Below, in pieces: positions 45,561 to 56,381 of a stretch of 64,000 nucleotides of DNA. Below the pieces are notes generated by a model that worked only from the letters and a program-made list of their open reading frames with translations, did no database searches and was not told the origin of the DNA. The DNA comes from Myotis daubentonii (Eukaryota > Chordata > Mammalia > Chiroptera > Vespertilionidae): assembly GCF_963259705.1 (NCBI RefSeq), contig NC_081844.1:48221501-48285500 (forward strand), in the 5' to 3' direction. The translations under genes and the position numbers were made by a program. Numbering within the stretch: the stretch's first letter is position 1; every line of letters begins with the position of its first letter.

Positions 45561-47340
45561 CAGAGGATATCTTAACCCATGTGGCTGAATCTGGAACACA
45601 GCAAGGTTTGAATCTGAGTTAAAACCCAGACTTAGCAGAGTGATTAGAATAAGATGGGCAGCATGCATTTACTGAGTAATGAATGAATGACTATACCTCC
45701 ATGGTACTAGGCTGGGAACTTTATCTTTTCTCTATCAATGAATCCATTATTTCCATTTTCTGCTAGGTAGTAGAATTTAGTACTGCTTATAATTAGTATT
45801 ATCAGTAAAAATACAACTTTTTTTGCCAGTAGGTGAATACCAATGAATATCAGTAAGAGTGAGTTCCTAGCCCATGGACTATTCTCAGGTTCAAAATGCA
45901 GTTGTCTTTTACTAATTGTGCTGATTCCACCCCCCCAACCCCCCGCCAAGTGTCAAAGATTCATAAACAGTGTTGGTTTACTTTCTAAATTTCGTGGCTA
46001 TGCAATTAAGAATCTACTTTAAGTACTAACACTGTCCAAATGAAATCTTCCAAAACACTGGTGGAAATATGCTCACATTTTAGAGGAAACCCTTAAAAAT
46101 ACATCTTCTTCAGCTGCCCGGATGCTTTAGTGTGCACCTCTTCCATCCCTCCCAACTTTATGGGCTACTTGAGTCCCGCTGTTTTTCTGGCATTCCATTC
46201 CTTTTTTTATGTATTCTATTAGTTGCACTGCAAACTCTACTTTGGATAAAGAAAACAGAATAAAAACACAGTTTAGTTCACTCATCTCTGTTTCTCTCTC
46301 CTGCCTCCATACCATTGAAAAGTCCCCTGCGGCTCTTCTCCCCTCCTGCAGATCAATACCTCTTGTCTTAGTTTAATGAACACTCCTACATTGATCTCTC
46401 TCAGGTGTTGTGCTCCTTTATGACAAGTTTCTCCCTTACAACCAGCTCTTAGCTAACTCAGTGGTGCACCCTGCCATTCCCTACACAAAGCAGATTGCAA
46501 CAATAGGGACTTGATTCATCACACACAGGTTAATGTGTGATATTTTTCCTCCCTTAGGAAAGGAACAAATGGAATTTTTCCCCCCATTTAATTCTTTAAC
46601 TTCATTTTTTTGGTTACATTCCTCGAAGAATTGTAAAAACAGTTTAAGAGTTGTGTGAGAGAACAGCAAACAGAAGCTATGAATCTTTAAAGGCTTCTGA
46701 AACACTTTTCGAAAAACTGCAAGTTACAATGGTATTGTTGGTTATATTTATTTGCTTTATATCTTGTTACCATAGCAGCAAGTCATTGAATAATTCCTGT
46801 TTCCAGAAAGGTAAATCAGAGGCACCTGTCCCTGACAAGTAACTCCTATTTCCAAAGACAGTGCTCCCATTTGCATTGTCCTATGCTGGTTCCAAGAGAG
46901 GAAATAAGAGCCTGAGGGGAAACACAGTAAGGCCATGAAAAATGGCTTGGCTCTGGCTATTGGTATGCATATTGAGAAAGTTTTAATAGGTTCTCATGCT
47001 CTTGTGACTTTTTTTTTTTTCCTGGTGTTACATTGTGTGTGATTGATTAACAAAGCAACTGACTCTTCCTAAGAAATACCAGATCAATTTTATTTTCTGC
47101 CTCATTTACCTGGTTCAGCTCTCATTGCCTTGAGTACCTACCTCCAAATTATGGTTGGGATCTCAGGCAAACTCTTTCCCCTTACTGTTTGCTTAAGCTA
47201 ATTGCTAACTCAGTTGTCTTAAAAAAACAACACAACACAAGACCTTTTTTTTAATAGATGACATTTTTTTGTTGTTAATTTTTTTCAAAACATGAACATC
47301 AAATTGCCAGTCTGTCACGCGGCCAAAGTATGACACACTC
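45561..47340. other. Non-coding stretch, nothing recognised
   Basis: A C-rich tract (CCACCCCCCCAACCCCCC) lies at about 45928-45945. No gene or clear repeat was found. Confidence 0.45.
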
Positions 47341-47355
47341 AGAATAGGGAGAAGG

Positions 47356-47578
47356 GCCCTGGCCAGTTTGGCTCAGTGGATAGAGCGTCGGCCTGCGGAC
47401 TGAGGGGTCCCGGGTTCGATTCCGGTCAAGGGCATGTGCCTTGGTTGCGGACACATCCCCAGTAGGGAGTGTGCAGGAGGCAGCTGATCGATGTTTCTCT
47501 CTCATCGATGTTTCTAACTCTCTATCCCTCTCCCTTCCTCTCTGTGAAAAATCAATAAAATATATATTAAAAAAAAGA
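47356..47578 (+). mobile_element. Young VES SINE with perfect 15-bp target duplication
   Basis: This is the cleanest VES in the window: head CCCTGGCCAGTTTGGCTCAG, A-box region TGGATAGAGCGTCGGCCTGC, B-box GGTTCGATTCC, two CATCGATGTTTC repeats and the ATCAATAAAATATATATTAA tail. AGAATAGGGAGAAGG occurs exactly at 47341-47355 and 47579-47593. Intact A and B boxes mean it could in principle be transcribed by RNA polymerase III. Confidence 0.97.
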
Positions 47579-47593
47579 AGAATAGGGAGAAGG

Positions 47594-47819
47594 TTCACTG
47601 TTTTGGACTGACAGCAAAAATAAGGACTGACTCCAGGGTTCCAATTAAATACCGGGCAGTACCAGTAAGGCATAAAACTCAGCATGGACACGGCCTCCTC
47701 ATTTCCCCCCCCCAAGGAAATGCTTTGTATCCACTTTCAAAAATATTCAGCATCCTGCCATTCCTCACAGATCTCACTACTCTCACCATCCATCTCTTCT
47801 GCAGAATAGAACACGAGTC
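47594..47819. other. Non-coding stretch, nothing recognised
   Basis: No gene or repeat seen; contains a C run near 47706. Confidence 0.4.
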
Positions 47820-47995
47820 TCAATCTAATTCCACTCTTGCTCTGGAAAAGACTAATTTATGCAAAGCAACCAGATGATCCTTTAAAATTAAAGTTGGAAG
47901 ATATTACTCCTCAGAACAATCTATTGACTCCCCATATCACTCACAGTAAAAGTCAGCATCTGTACATAGGCCATTAAATTCCTACCTGCTCTAGA
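47820..47995 (+). mobile_element. L2 LINE fragment
   Basis: GCAACCAGATGATCCTTTAA, ATATTACTCCTCAGAACAAT and TATTGACTCCCCATATCACT match in order an upstream part of the L2 3' region. Confidence 0.6.
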
Positions 47996-47999
47996 CTGT

Positions 48000-48290
48000 T
48001 TGCACAGTCTGCTTGGGCTGCAATAACAAAATGCCAAATCTCGGTAGCTTATAAACAATAGAAATTAATTTCTCACAGTTCTGGAGGCTGGAAATCCAAG
48101 ATCAGATTGCCAACATGGTTGGGTCAGAGCCCTCTTCTGGGTTGCAGACTGCTGACTCTCTCTGCATCCTCAAATAGTGGACGGAGAGAGGGAACTCTGT
48201 GGGTTATTAAAATAAGAACACTGATTCCATTCACAAGGGCTCAACCTCCACGACCTAATCACCTCCTAAGGGGCCTGACAAACCTCTTCT
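48000..48290 (+). mobile_element. Ancient interspersed repeat, family not named
   Basis: GGGCTGCAATAACAAAATGC, TTCTCACAGTTCTGGAGGCT, GGAAATCCAAGATCAGATTG and CACGACCTAATCACCTCCTA are the landmarks of a common old mammalian repeat. The same start motif occurs at 29691 and 57640. Confidence 0.6.
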
Positions 48291-48329
48291 AAATTGTATC
48301 CATTTACAGCCCATTTTCATCCTTTGCTA

Positions 48330-48411
48330 TCCTATTTGCTTTATTTTGTCTCCTCCAGTTATAATGTAAGCTTCTTGAAGTCAGATATTTTATCTATGCT
48401 CTTTATATACC
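48330..48411 (+). mobile_element. L2 3' end, left part, split by Helitrons
   Basis: TATAATGTAAGCTTCTTGAA and GATATTTTATCTATGCTC are L2 3' text. The element stops at 48411 and resumes after 50084. Confidence 0.6.
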
Positions 48412-48554
48412 CTACGAGAGGCCCGGTGCATGAAATTCATGCACTGGGGGGTGGGCTTCCCTCAGCCCAGCCTGCCCCTCTCACAGTCCGGGAGCCCTCA
48501 GTGGATGTCCTACTGATGGCCACAGTCTGGCAGCAGAGGCTCTGAGCAGGCGTC

Positions 48555-48556
<2 letters not shown>

Positions 48557-48594
<38 letters not shown>
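48557..48594. repeat. (GT)n microsatellite 1 in a Helitron
   Basis: About 19 GT units. Confidence 0.95.
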
Positions 48595-48595
<1 letters not shown>

Positions 48596-48645
48596 TGTCT
48601 GCTAGGGCCTGCCCCCAGATGCGGCACGTAGGCTCGAAGCAGTTG

Positions 48646-48646
<1 letters not shown>

Positions 48647-48683
<37 letters not shown>
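48647..48683. repeat. (TG)n microsatellite 2 in a Helitron
   Basis: About 18 TG units, 90 bp after the first array; similar CTG/CCC-rich spacers suggest they arose by duplication of one unit. Confidence 0.95.
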
Positions 48684-48686
<3 letters not shown>

Positions 48687-49332
48687 CACTGGGGGTCTGC
48701 CCTCAGCCACACCATGGAGGCTTGGAGCAGGAGCCCCTCTGTGTTGATCTCTCAGGCTCCTGGCCTCCACTGCATGTTGTACTCTCCCTTGAGCTATGGC
48801 CAGGAAGGGGGTGATGCTTGCAAGCTGAGCTTTCCTTCTCCCGGATCCTCATGGCGACCAGGGAGAAGGCACAGCTGGGGGCTGCCAGCAGGCCGGGCTT
48901 GCTTTCCTGCTCCCAGATCAGGCCCAGCTGGGGGCTGCCCTCAGGCCAGGCTTGCTTTCCTGCTCCCAGATCAACATGGCAACCAGGGAGCAGGCAAAGT
49001 TTGGGGCTGTCTGCAGGCCAGGCTTGCTTTCCTGCTCCCTGATCAGGCACAGCTGAGGGCTGCCTACAGGCCGCATTTTTCTACTTACTGATGGCCAGAT
49101 CACCACAGCGACCCAGGGCCCAGCAGCACTTTTCTGCTCTCCAATAGTCATAGGGTCCCATCTGGGGGCGGGGCTTAGCAGTGCGGGGCTTAGGCGCCAG
49201 GGGGGTCCGGGCTGGGGCTCAGGTGGCACACAGGGGTCCCAGCTGGGGGCGGGGCTTATGCTCCGCTGCCCAGGGCTGCACATGGGGCCCGTATGGCAGC
49301 TCGCGCTGTCCTGTCCTGCCTGTAGTATAGGA

Positions 49333-50084
49333 TAGAGGCCTGGTGCACAGGTGGGGGCCCCCTGGTTTGCCCTGAAAGTGTCCCAGATCAGGGTGGGGGG
49401 TCCCGCTTGGGTGCCTGGCCAGCCTGGATGATGGGCTAATGGCTGTTTGCAGCTGGTCACACCCCTTTCAGGGTGGGGGTCCCCACTGCGGTGCCTGGCC
49501 AGTCTGGGTGAGGGCCTGAGAGCCGTTTTCAGGCTGGAGGGCAACTTAAGCTCCCAGACTCTCCTTTTTTTATTTTTTTTTATTCTGGGATTTATTTACC
49601 TTCTATAGCTGTCACTGGAGCTGACAGCTGGCTCCAGCTCTGAGGGCTGAAAGCAGGTTTCTGGGTCTGTTTGGTTTCTATAATTGAAACTCTGTTGCCA
49701 TCATAGCAGCTCTAAGCTCTTTGGCTAAAGCTGGCTGAAAGCAGGTTTCTGGGTCTGTTTGGCTTCTATAATTGAAACTCTGTTGCCATCATAGCAGCTC
49801 TAAGCTCTGAGGCTGAAGCTGGCTGAAAGCAAGTCTCTGGAGCTTGTTTAGCTTCTATAATTGCAACATAGTTGCTTAGAGTGCAAGCTCAGAGGCTGGC
49901 AGTGGCAGGCTGGGAACGTTGGCTTCCTCCATCACTGGAGCAATCAAGCCTCCTGTTCACTTCAGCGGCGTGGCTGCCGGCTGCCATCTTGGTTCGCAGT
50001 TAATTTGCATATCCTGCTGATTAACCAATGGGAAGGGTGTCAGGGTTATGGTCAATTTGCATGTTTGTCTATTATTAGATAGGA
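49333..50084 (-). mobile_element. Helitron of the same family as 22726-23285
   Basis: On the minus strand the 5' end is TCCTATCTAATAATAGACAA, preceded by A, then CTTCCCATTGGTTAATCAGC and ATATGCAAATTAACTGCG. The 3' end is GTGCACCAGGCCTCTA, identical in form to 23285, and the next Helitron follows at once. It contains 88-bp tandem repeats at about 49645-49870 where the relative has two 77-bp units. Confidence 0.9.
49645..49870. repeat. 88-bp tandem repeats in a Helitron
   Basis: GGCTGAAAGCAGG starts at 49645 and 49733, and GGCTGAAAGCAAG at 49821, with matching text (TTCTATAATTGAAACTCTGT, CATAGCAGCTCTAAGCTCT) between. About two and a half units. Confidence 0.9.
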
Positions 50085-50145
50085 TACTCAGGATAGTCCC
50101 TGACACATGATACTTAATAAATTCTATCAAATGATTAAAATGCAA
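50085..50145 (+). mobile_element. L2 3' end, right part
   Basis: ACTCAGGATAGTCCCTGACA and TACTTAATAAATTCTATCAA complete the L2 3' end broken at 48411. Confidence 0.6.
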
Positions 50146-51479
50146 TTATTAACAACTTTTTATAATGGGAAATTTTACTTTGTATATCATGCAGACAAAT
50201 CCCAACTCTACCATTTGCCAGGGGGGGGAAAAAGCATAGTTAAGACTCTCAGGACTTCACCTGAAAGGATAATATCTGTATGTTGGAGGTTGTGAGTTTC
50301 AGCTCATAAACACTTGACATTCATGAGAAAGTAAGAGTAAGGACCAAAGAGGAAATTATACTGCTCATATCAATTCTTGGAAAATATCTGATGTAGATAA
50401 ATTCTCTAGTTACATCTTTCTTGGGATATTTCATATTTAGTTCTCATTCTACTTATTATCTAAAATTCTCCCTTCCACCTGCCTTTATTAGTGAATTTTT
50501 CCTGTTATGTTATAATGAGATCACCAGACTGTATTCAGATTCAATACATAAGTTACTGTGGAAAATAGCTAATTTCTATAAAATAACTGATTTTTTTTTA
50601 ATTGTACACTCAAAAATGTCTTTGCTCTATTTCTTAGCTGAACAAAAATACATCTTCTTATAATTCAATTTCCTCCCCCACTGCTCATAAATGATTATAC
50701 ACATACTGGAGATTTTTTTCTCCCTGACAATTCATTACATTGAATGGCACATGCAATATTCCACCTGTCTTTCTAAAGGCACATCAATATTGGGCCACTT
50801 TGATTGAACTATCTAGACCACCAATTCATTAATGTGTAACACACTAGGCTGTTGTTTCATTATTGCCCCCTTTCTGCGTCTCTGTTATTCAGAGATAACA
50901 TGAAGTTTCTAGTTTTTGACTTGAATATTAAGCTTCATAAAATACAATTATCTTCTCTCTTATTCAAGTGCTAGACCTAGAAGGCTATGGGTAAGAAAAT
51001 CTGTCAGTTATTATGTGATGCTGAATAAACATGAACCTTTTCACAGACTTTTCCTTGGTCTCTATTGCACTTTGTCCTGTCTTTCTCTACATTTTAAATT
51101 ATTTTTTTTTCTGTCTCTCATAGTTAATTAGATGGTGTTACAATGGAAACCAAGAGATTATTTTCTTCTTCATCTTCTTGGAAGTAATAAATTGTCTTTT
51201 TATTTTTGGTGGTTGACAGTGACAGTGGACTAAATCGTTAGATGTTACTGGGTGTTAGAGATGGATATGTAAGTAGTAGCATCAGCTGATATTCCTAAAT
51301 GCTACTGGGTATTCTCTACCACTTTATTCTTATTATACATCACTTCTATCTTTCTCTCTTCTATATCAAAACTATTTTATATAAAATACCAATTGAGAAT
51401 ACTATTATTTTTTTGAGAATTGATATTCCAAGAGGCAGGAGGTAAAAATAAGTAGATAGCTATTATGTCAAGTGATGAA
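50146..51479. other. AT-rich non-coding stretch
   Basis: No gene or clear repeat recognised. Confidence 0.45.
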
Positions 51480-51910
51480 TCTGATGTCTTCATATAAGCT
51501 ATGGAAACATCCCCAACTGAGTGTGACATGTTGAGTTTGAATTACGCATGAGATATGCAAGACAAGAGGGAAATATATGAGGGAAGTTGAGGAGAGATTT
51601 TACATAGAGATGTAGATTTGAATTCAGTAGTAAGTTGGTCATAGGTGAAGCTATGAGGCTGGTTTGTCATTCAGGGAGTAAATGTCTAGAAAGAAGAGAT
51701 AAAGATCTAAGCCAGACCATGGAAACCAGAAAAGCATTTAAAGCGATGTGTATAATGAAAATCTACAAAGTTCCATGAGAAAGAATAATCAGGGAGAGAG
51801 ACAAGTAATGTCTTAAAAGTCAAAACAATGCAGAATTTCAGAAAACTACTGGTCAACGACGTTAGAAGTTTTATAAGGTCAAGTTATAAATCAAAGGAGT
51901 TCTGCTTGAT
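51480..51910. mobile_element. Possible fragment of an ancient dispersed repeat
   Basis: AGATGTAGATTTGAATTCAG, CATTTAAAGCGATGTG and AATCAGGGAGAGAGACAAGT resemble the distal part of the old repeat seen at 43770-44400. Weak support. Confidence 0.3.
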
Positions 51911-52200
51911 TGGCTTGGATGATTATTTGCTTTTAAAAGGGGAAATATGACATTTACAAAGTAATATAATAATATTAGCTTCATAAAATTTGTTTTTCCC
52001 CCTATATTCAGAAGGAGAGTAAAAAATTCTTTTGCAACTTAATTATGGTTATCTGTGGAGTACGCAGTTATATTCTGATGTACTAACTCATAGAAATCTA
52101 GTGTAAGTAAAGACACTTGTTGTGGGGTGTAAGGTAATTCATTGCAAATAGAAATAAAATAGAGTTGAATGTTAATTTTAACTCCTTTAAAAATAAAAAA

Positions 52201-52360
52201 GGGGAAGAGATTAGCCAAAGAATATATATGCATAACCTATAGTCACAGACAACAGTGTGGTGATGACCAGAGGGTAGAGTGGTGAGGACTGGGTGGGGGC
52301 AGGCAAAGGGGGGAAATGAGGACCTCTGTAATAGTTTCCACAATAAAAATAAAGAAGAAA
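52201..52360 (+). mobile_element. Bat L1 3' end (truncated)
   Basis: GAGATTAGCCAAAGAATATA, TATGCATAACCTATAGTCAC, AGACAACAGTGTGGTGATGA and a terminal CACAATAAAAATAAAG are the landmarks of the vesper-bat L1 3' untranslated region. The copy is strongly 5'-truncated, as is usual for L1. Confidence 0.65.
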
Positions 52361-53001
52361 GAGAGAAATGAATCTTTTAACCAAATTTATTTGGACAGGA
52401 AGGAAGTAGAGATAAGTTCCAGTCATCTTGGGGATGAGTTGTTGGTAAAAGAAAATGGGAAGGGGGTTGTGGCAACGCATGATTTTGTAGAACAGGCTCT
52501 GGTCTCACTCGCGAAGTGGAAGGCCTTACTGAGCTTCAGCTGCATGAGACTTCACACTCTCAGGTGAGAGGTTGTCCTCAAAGTGTTATGATCTCTGCCA
52601 GCGCGGTTAGAGTTATGTAAGAAGAACTTGGCCTCCTATCTTGATATAAATGGGGAAAATATTCACATTTCAGAGCACATCTATTTATCTTCTCTATTAT
52701 ATTTCTTGCTTCTGGTCTCCATTTCTAAATATAATTTTTAAGCAAGTAGTGACAGGGAGACAATAAAATATAAGTGTCTAGACTCTTAATTTAGAAGAAA
52801 GCCTTGAGAAAATCCCAAAGGTCTTGAACTAATAAAATGGATATAAAAACAGGGCCTCTGAGTACAGTTCAGGATTTTATTTTTTCCATTTTTCTAAGCA
52901 ATTGGTTAAGGTAGAAAAAAAAATTGTCATTATTAATCAATACTGTGAGATCTCTGAGGATTCTGGCTCTATGCTAAATATTGTTTTGAGAAAGATTTTC
53001 T
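52361..53001. other. Non-coding stretch, nothing recognised
   Basis: No gene or repeat recognised. Ends with the left target duplication of the next SINE. Confidence 0.4.
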
Positions 53002-53204
53002 TTTTCTTTTTCCTTTTTAAAATATGTTTTTATTGGTTCAGAAGAGAGGAAGGGAGAGGGAGAGAGAGAAAAAGAAACACTCACGTAGGAGAGAAACATC
53101 GTCCCATACACACAGCCTGGGCACATACCCTGACAGGAATGGAACCAGCAACCATTTTGGTGCACAGGAAGACACTCAACCAACTGAGCCACACCAGCCA
53201 AGGC
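53002..53204 (-). mobile_element. VES SINE (antisense) with perfect 14-bp duplication
   Basis: The plus strand reads TTTTTATTGGTTCAGAAGAG, then a GAGAGAGAAA tract, GGAATGGAACCAGCAACC and CAACTGAGCCACACCAGCCA, the reverse of a VES. GAGAAAGATTTTCT occurs exactly at 52988-53001 and 53205-53218. Confidence 0.95.
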
Positions 53205-53218
53205 GAGAAAGATTTTCT

Positions 53219-55782
53219 AAGCTACTATAAGACATGCTGGGTTGGAACTGGCTTTGTTTTCTGATTTAATGTATTTTTTCTAATATCTGATAGTTTAGGA
53301 AAATGAAACATCTTACATGCAGATATGACAGTATAGTTAGATAAGCTGTCATTAATATCATTATATGATATTTATACTACCTCACACTCACAAAAATCCT
53401 TCCTTAACAGCAAAATGGACGTAGGATATATAGTTAGAACTGAACTCAAGCCTGATTGTTTTATTCACACTGTTGGTTAGGGATGCTTGGTAGTTTCTCT
53501 TAATTTAGAAAATTTATAGTGTTGATGAAAGTATCTATGATGAACATGTGCATTATGTAAAAATACCTATCACAGCCCTTGACATGTAAGAGGACCTTAA
53601 TGAATGCTTATATTTTCTCTGGCCCCTTTCTCTCTCCTTATTTCTTTTGTTTTCCTCCCTCCCTCCTTTCCTTCCTTGCTTCCCTCTATCTCTAAATTAT
53701 TTTTCTGAATAATCATGAAGTTCTTACTTTACAATCAAAGTCCTATTAAGTTCAATATGTCTTATTTCTAGTTTTTCCAACCATGTCACCCTCTGTTAAT
53801 GAACATGAACATTTCATTTCAAGAAGAATAATTTATCCACTGCTCCCAAGCATGTTTTTTTTTAATCTACATTTTGCTCATGTAATTCCGCCAAATAAAA
53901 ATATCCTCTCCATTCAAATCTTTTAGAATAAGATAGGATCCCTCTTTTTTAGGAAGCCTTCTAAAACAACCAGCCAAACAAAAAGACTCCTCTATTCTTT
54001 TTGAGCATCTATGGTTATATAACCTAAAATTCTATCTTAATCTTATTTGCATCATTATTTGATCCATCAAATGCACTTTATACATAAATTAATTTTACAT
54101 CACTTCATATTTTTGAAACTAATCACTGTAGAAATAAAACATGATAGATATAAATGTGCTTACTCTATGGATGATGATCAAACAAGCTTAAAGAGAAGAA
54201 ATATTTTGCCAAAAATCACACAGCTTGTAGGGACAGAGCTGAAATACCAATCAGTCTTCCTGACTTCAAATCAGTACTTTAAACTATGCAATTGCATTTT
54301 ATATGTGTTTTAAATATAATGTTATAAGATCACAAGCCAATTAATTATATGAGCCTTAAGGGGGAAATATCTATAGTTTAATATTTGTATACATTTTTGG
54401 ATATTTTAATCCCATCCACTCATTCATGCACATGTCACATATAAGGACATGGAAAAAATAGGACCATTCTTATATACTTCAAAAATATGTTTTTTTAGTA
54501 GAAATAAAATCATACACATTATATGATTTTTTCCCCCTGAGAAATAAAAATCACTGTGGCCTAGAGAAAGGGAGAGAAATTCATTGCAATCATTTCTAAG
54601 TTACAGTCATGCTGACACAATAGTTAGGTGTGGAATTGATCACAATGGCTGTGGAGGGACGTCTAGAACATGCCTTCAGATGATAGTAATAGGGCATCTG
54701 ATTTCAGAGCAGAAGCTGGACTATCTTATGGATATCCTCCTACTAAAATCAATACCTCATTTTTCACCAAATCCTGACCCTGCAATGTATTTGCTCATGT
54801 TCCTCTGAAGTAACTTGTTTATTTCATATCTCTCTGAACTAAATTGTTGATTATATGAACATTAACTATATACTTCTACTTCCTTAATTAGCAAATTGAT
54901 ATTTTGAGTTGGTGTAATATTTACCAGTTTATTTGGTTTATATTTTGCTAAAATAAAGATGCTTTATTTTATAGAAAAGATGATTTTTATAGTGCATTGC
55001 ATTTCTTAGGGATGGATGATAAACAAAGACCAAATACCAATATTTCTGTAGACAAACACACATTTAAAGCTTATAATGGGATATGATTTATAGTCAAAGA
55101 CCGCACTTTTCCTCACGTGACCAAGGTATCATTAAAGGTATACACAGATAAAATCAGAATTTGAAGAAGGCTGAATACTTATTTATAAAAATATATATTG
55201 AGTTTAGCTAGAATATAAAAGAATATTGTTTTATTAAAGTTCATTTTCAGTGTCTGTATGAAGGGTTGTTGCATAGCAACTAATTGTTCATGGAACACTA
55301 ATAATACCTGACCCATGTAACATCACATCTATTATTTTTTTTTTAATTTAAATTCTATCTTCCAAAGTATCAAGGTAGATAATTACAGTGACTGGAACAT
55401 TTTAAAGATAAAGGTTCATCCTATTAAATTGGTATCAATTAAAGTTCTTAGATATGCCTGTCAGTTTAAAAGGGTTTTAATAAAGATAAATGAGACTAAA
55501 ACAAATATGTTTTTCAGCTGAGATATTTAGGTCAACCTAGGGAATAAAGATGTGACTGATAGCTCATCAACTGACCAACAATTTGTTAATGATATCACCC
55601 TTATAAAATTTATGCAATGGTTGATTTTTCAATTTCACTCTGCAGGTGTTTTGAGAAACATTTTCTGTTATATTATGCATTTCAAATTTAAAATCCTGGT
55701 TTATTTGAAATTAAATATGTCAACTTTTTGCTGGAAAAATCTGGGGAGTATTATATTTCAAGTATGTTTATGCACAGGATTA
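53219..55782. other. Non-coding stretch with a MIR-like piece
   Basis: At about 54175-54300 CAAACAAGCTTAAAGAGAAG, CAAAAATCACACAGCTTGTA and GACAGAGCTGAAATACC resemble an old MIR-type SINE (support about even). A CCTCCCTCCCTCCTTTCCTTCC tract is at about 53655-53680. No gene was found. Confidence 0.45.
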
Positions 55783-55868
55783 GCCTATATAATAAAGAGG
55801 TGATATGCAAATTAACCATCACTCCAACACATAAGATGGCCGCCCCCAAGTGGTCAAAGATGGCTGGT

Positions 55869-56180
55869 AGGGGAGGACAGTTGGGAGGGACCAGGCCTGC
55901 AGGGGAGGACAGTAGGGATGACTGGGCCAGCAGAGGAGGGCAGTTGGGGGCGACCAGGCCAGCAGGGGAGAGCAGTTAGGAGTGACCGAGCTGGCAGGAG
56001 AGGGCAGTTGGGGGCAACCAGGCTGGCAAGGAAGGGCAGTTAGGGTTGACCAGGCCAGCAAGGGAGGGTAGTGAGGGGCAATCAGGCCAGCAGGGGAGCA
56101 GTTAGGTCTCAATTAGGCTGGCAGGGGAGTGATCAGGCTGGCAGGCAGAAGCAGTTAGGGGCAATCAGGCAGGCAGGCAG
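55869..56180. repeat. Minisatellite, about ten units of 30-34 bp
   Basis: Units carry variants of AGGGGAGGACAGTTGGGAGG followed by GACCAGGCC(A/T)GC. Unit length drifts and the last units shrink to GGCAGGCAGGCAGGC. One 97-codon minus-strand frame is a by-product. Confidence 0.85.
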
Positions 56181-56220
56181 GCAGGCGAGCAGTTGGGAGC
56201 CAGCAGTCCTGGATTGTGAG

Positions 56221-56285
56221 AGGGATGTCCGACTGCCTGTTTAGGCCCACCGGGATTGGGCCTAAACGGGCAGTCGGACATCCCT
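56221..56285. repeat. Near-perfect palindrome, 29-bp arms
   Basis: Arm 56221-56249 pairs with 56257-56285 with a single mismatch, leaving a 7-base loop (CCGGGAT). The arms start AGGGATGTCCGACTGCC. On DNA or RNA this would form a stable hairpin. Confidence 0.95.
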
Positions 56286-56381
56286 CAAGGGGTCCCAGAT
56301 TGGAGAGGGTGCAAGCTGGGCTGAGGGACACCCCCCAACCCCATGCATGAATTTCATGCACTGGGCCTCTGGTGATAATAA

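Larger units (their letters stand above)
48412..49332 (-). mobile_element. Helitron with TG microsatellites, 921 bp
   Basis: On the plus strand GAGAGGCCCGGTGCATGAAA with TTCATGCAC is the reverse of a Helitron 3' hairpin and end (the CTAG is altered to CTACG on the plus strand). It contains two TG microsatellites 90 bp apart and imperfect repeats with GGCTTGCTTTCCTGCTCCC near 48897, 48950 and 49022. On the minus strand its 5' side begins TCCTATACTACAGG directly after the end of the Helitron at 49333-50084. The overlapping open frames on both strands are products of repeats. Confidence 0.8.
55783..56372 (+). mobile_element. Helitron with minisatellite and long palindrome, about 590 bp
   Basis: The 5' side CCTATATAATAAAGAGGTGA with TATGCAAATTAACCATC is HeliBat-type. 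The 3' end has a hairpin (ATGCATGAATTTCATGCAC) followed by TGGGCCTCTGG, so the usual CTAG reads CTGG, still within the CTRR rule. A minisatellite (55869-56180) and a near-perfect palindrome (56221-56285) fill the interior. Confidence 0.88.

Noticed and set aside
47390..47440. tRNA-like text with A and B boxes
   Set aside because: It is the tRNA-derived head of a VES SINE and not a tRNA gene; no cloverleaf acceptor stem follows.
48918..49544. 208-codon minus-strand frame, Pro-rich
   Set aside because: It spans two Helitrons across their junction and consists of their GC-rich repeats.
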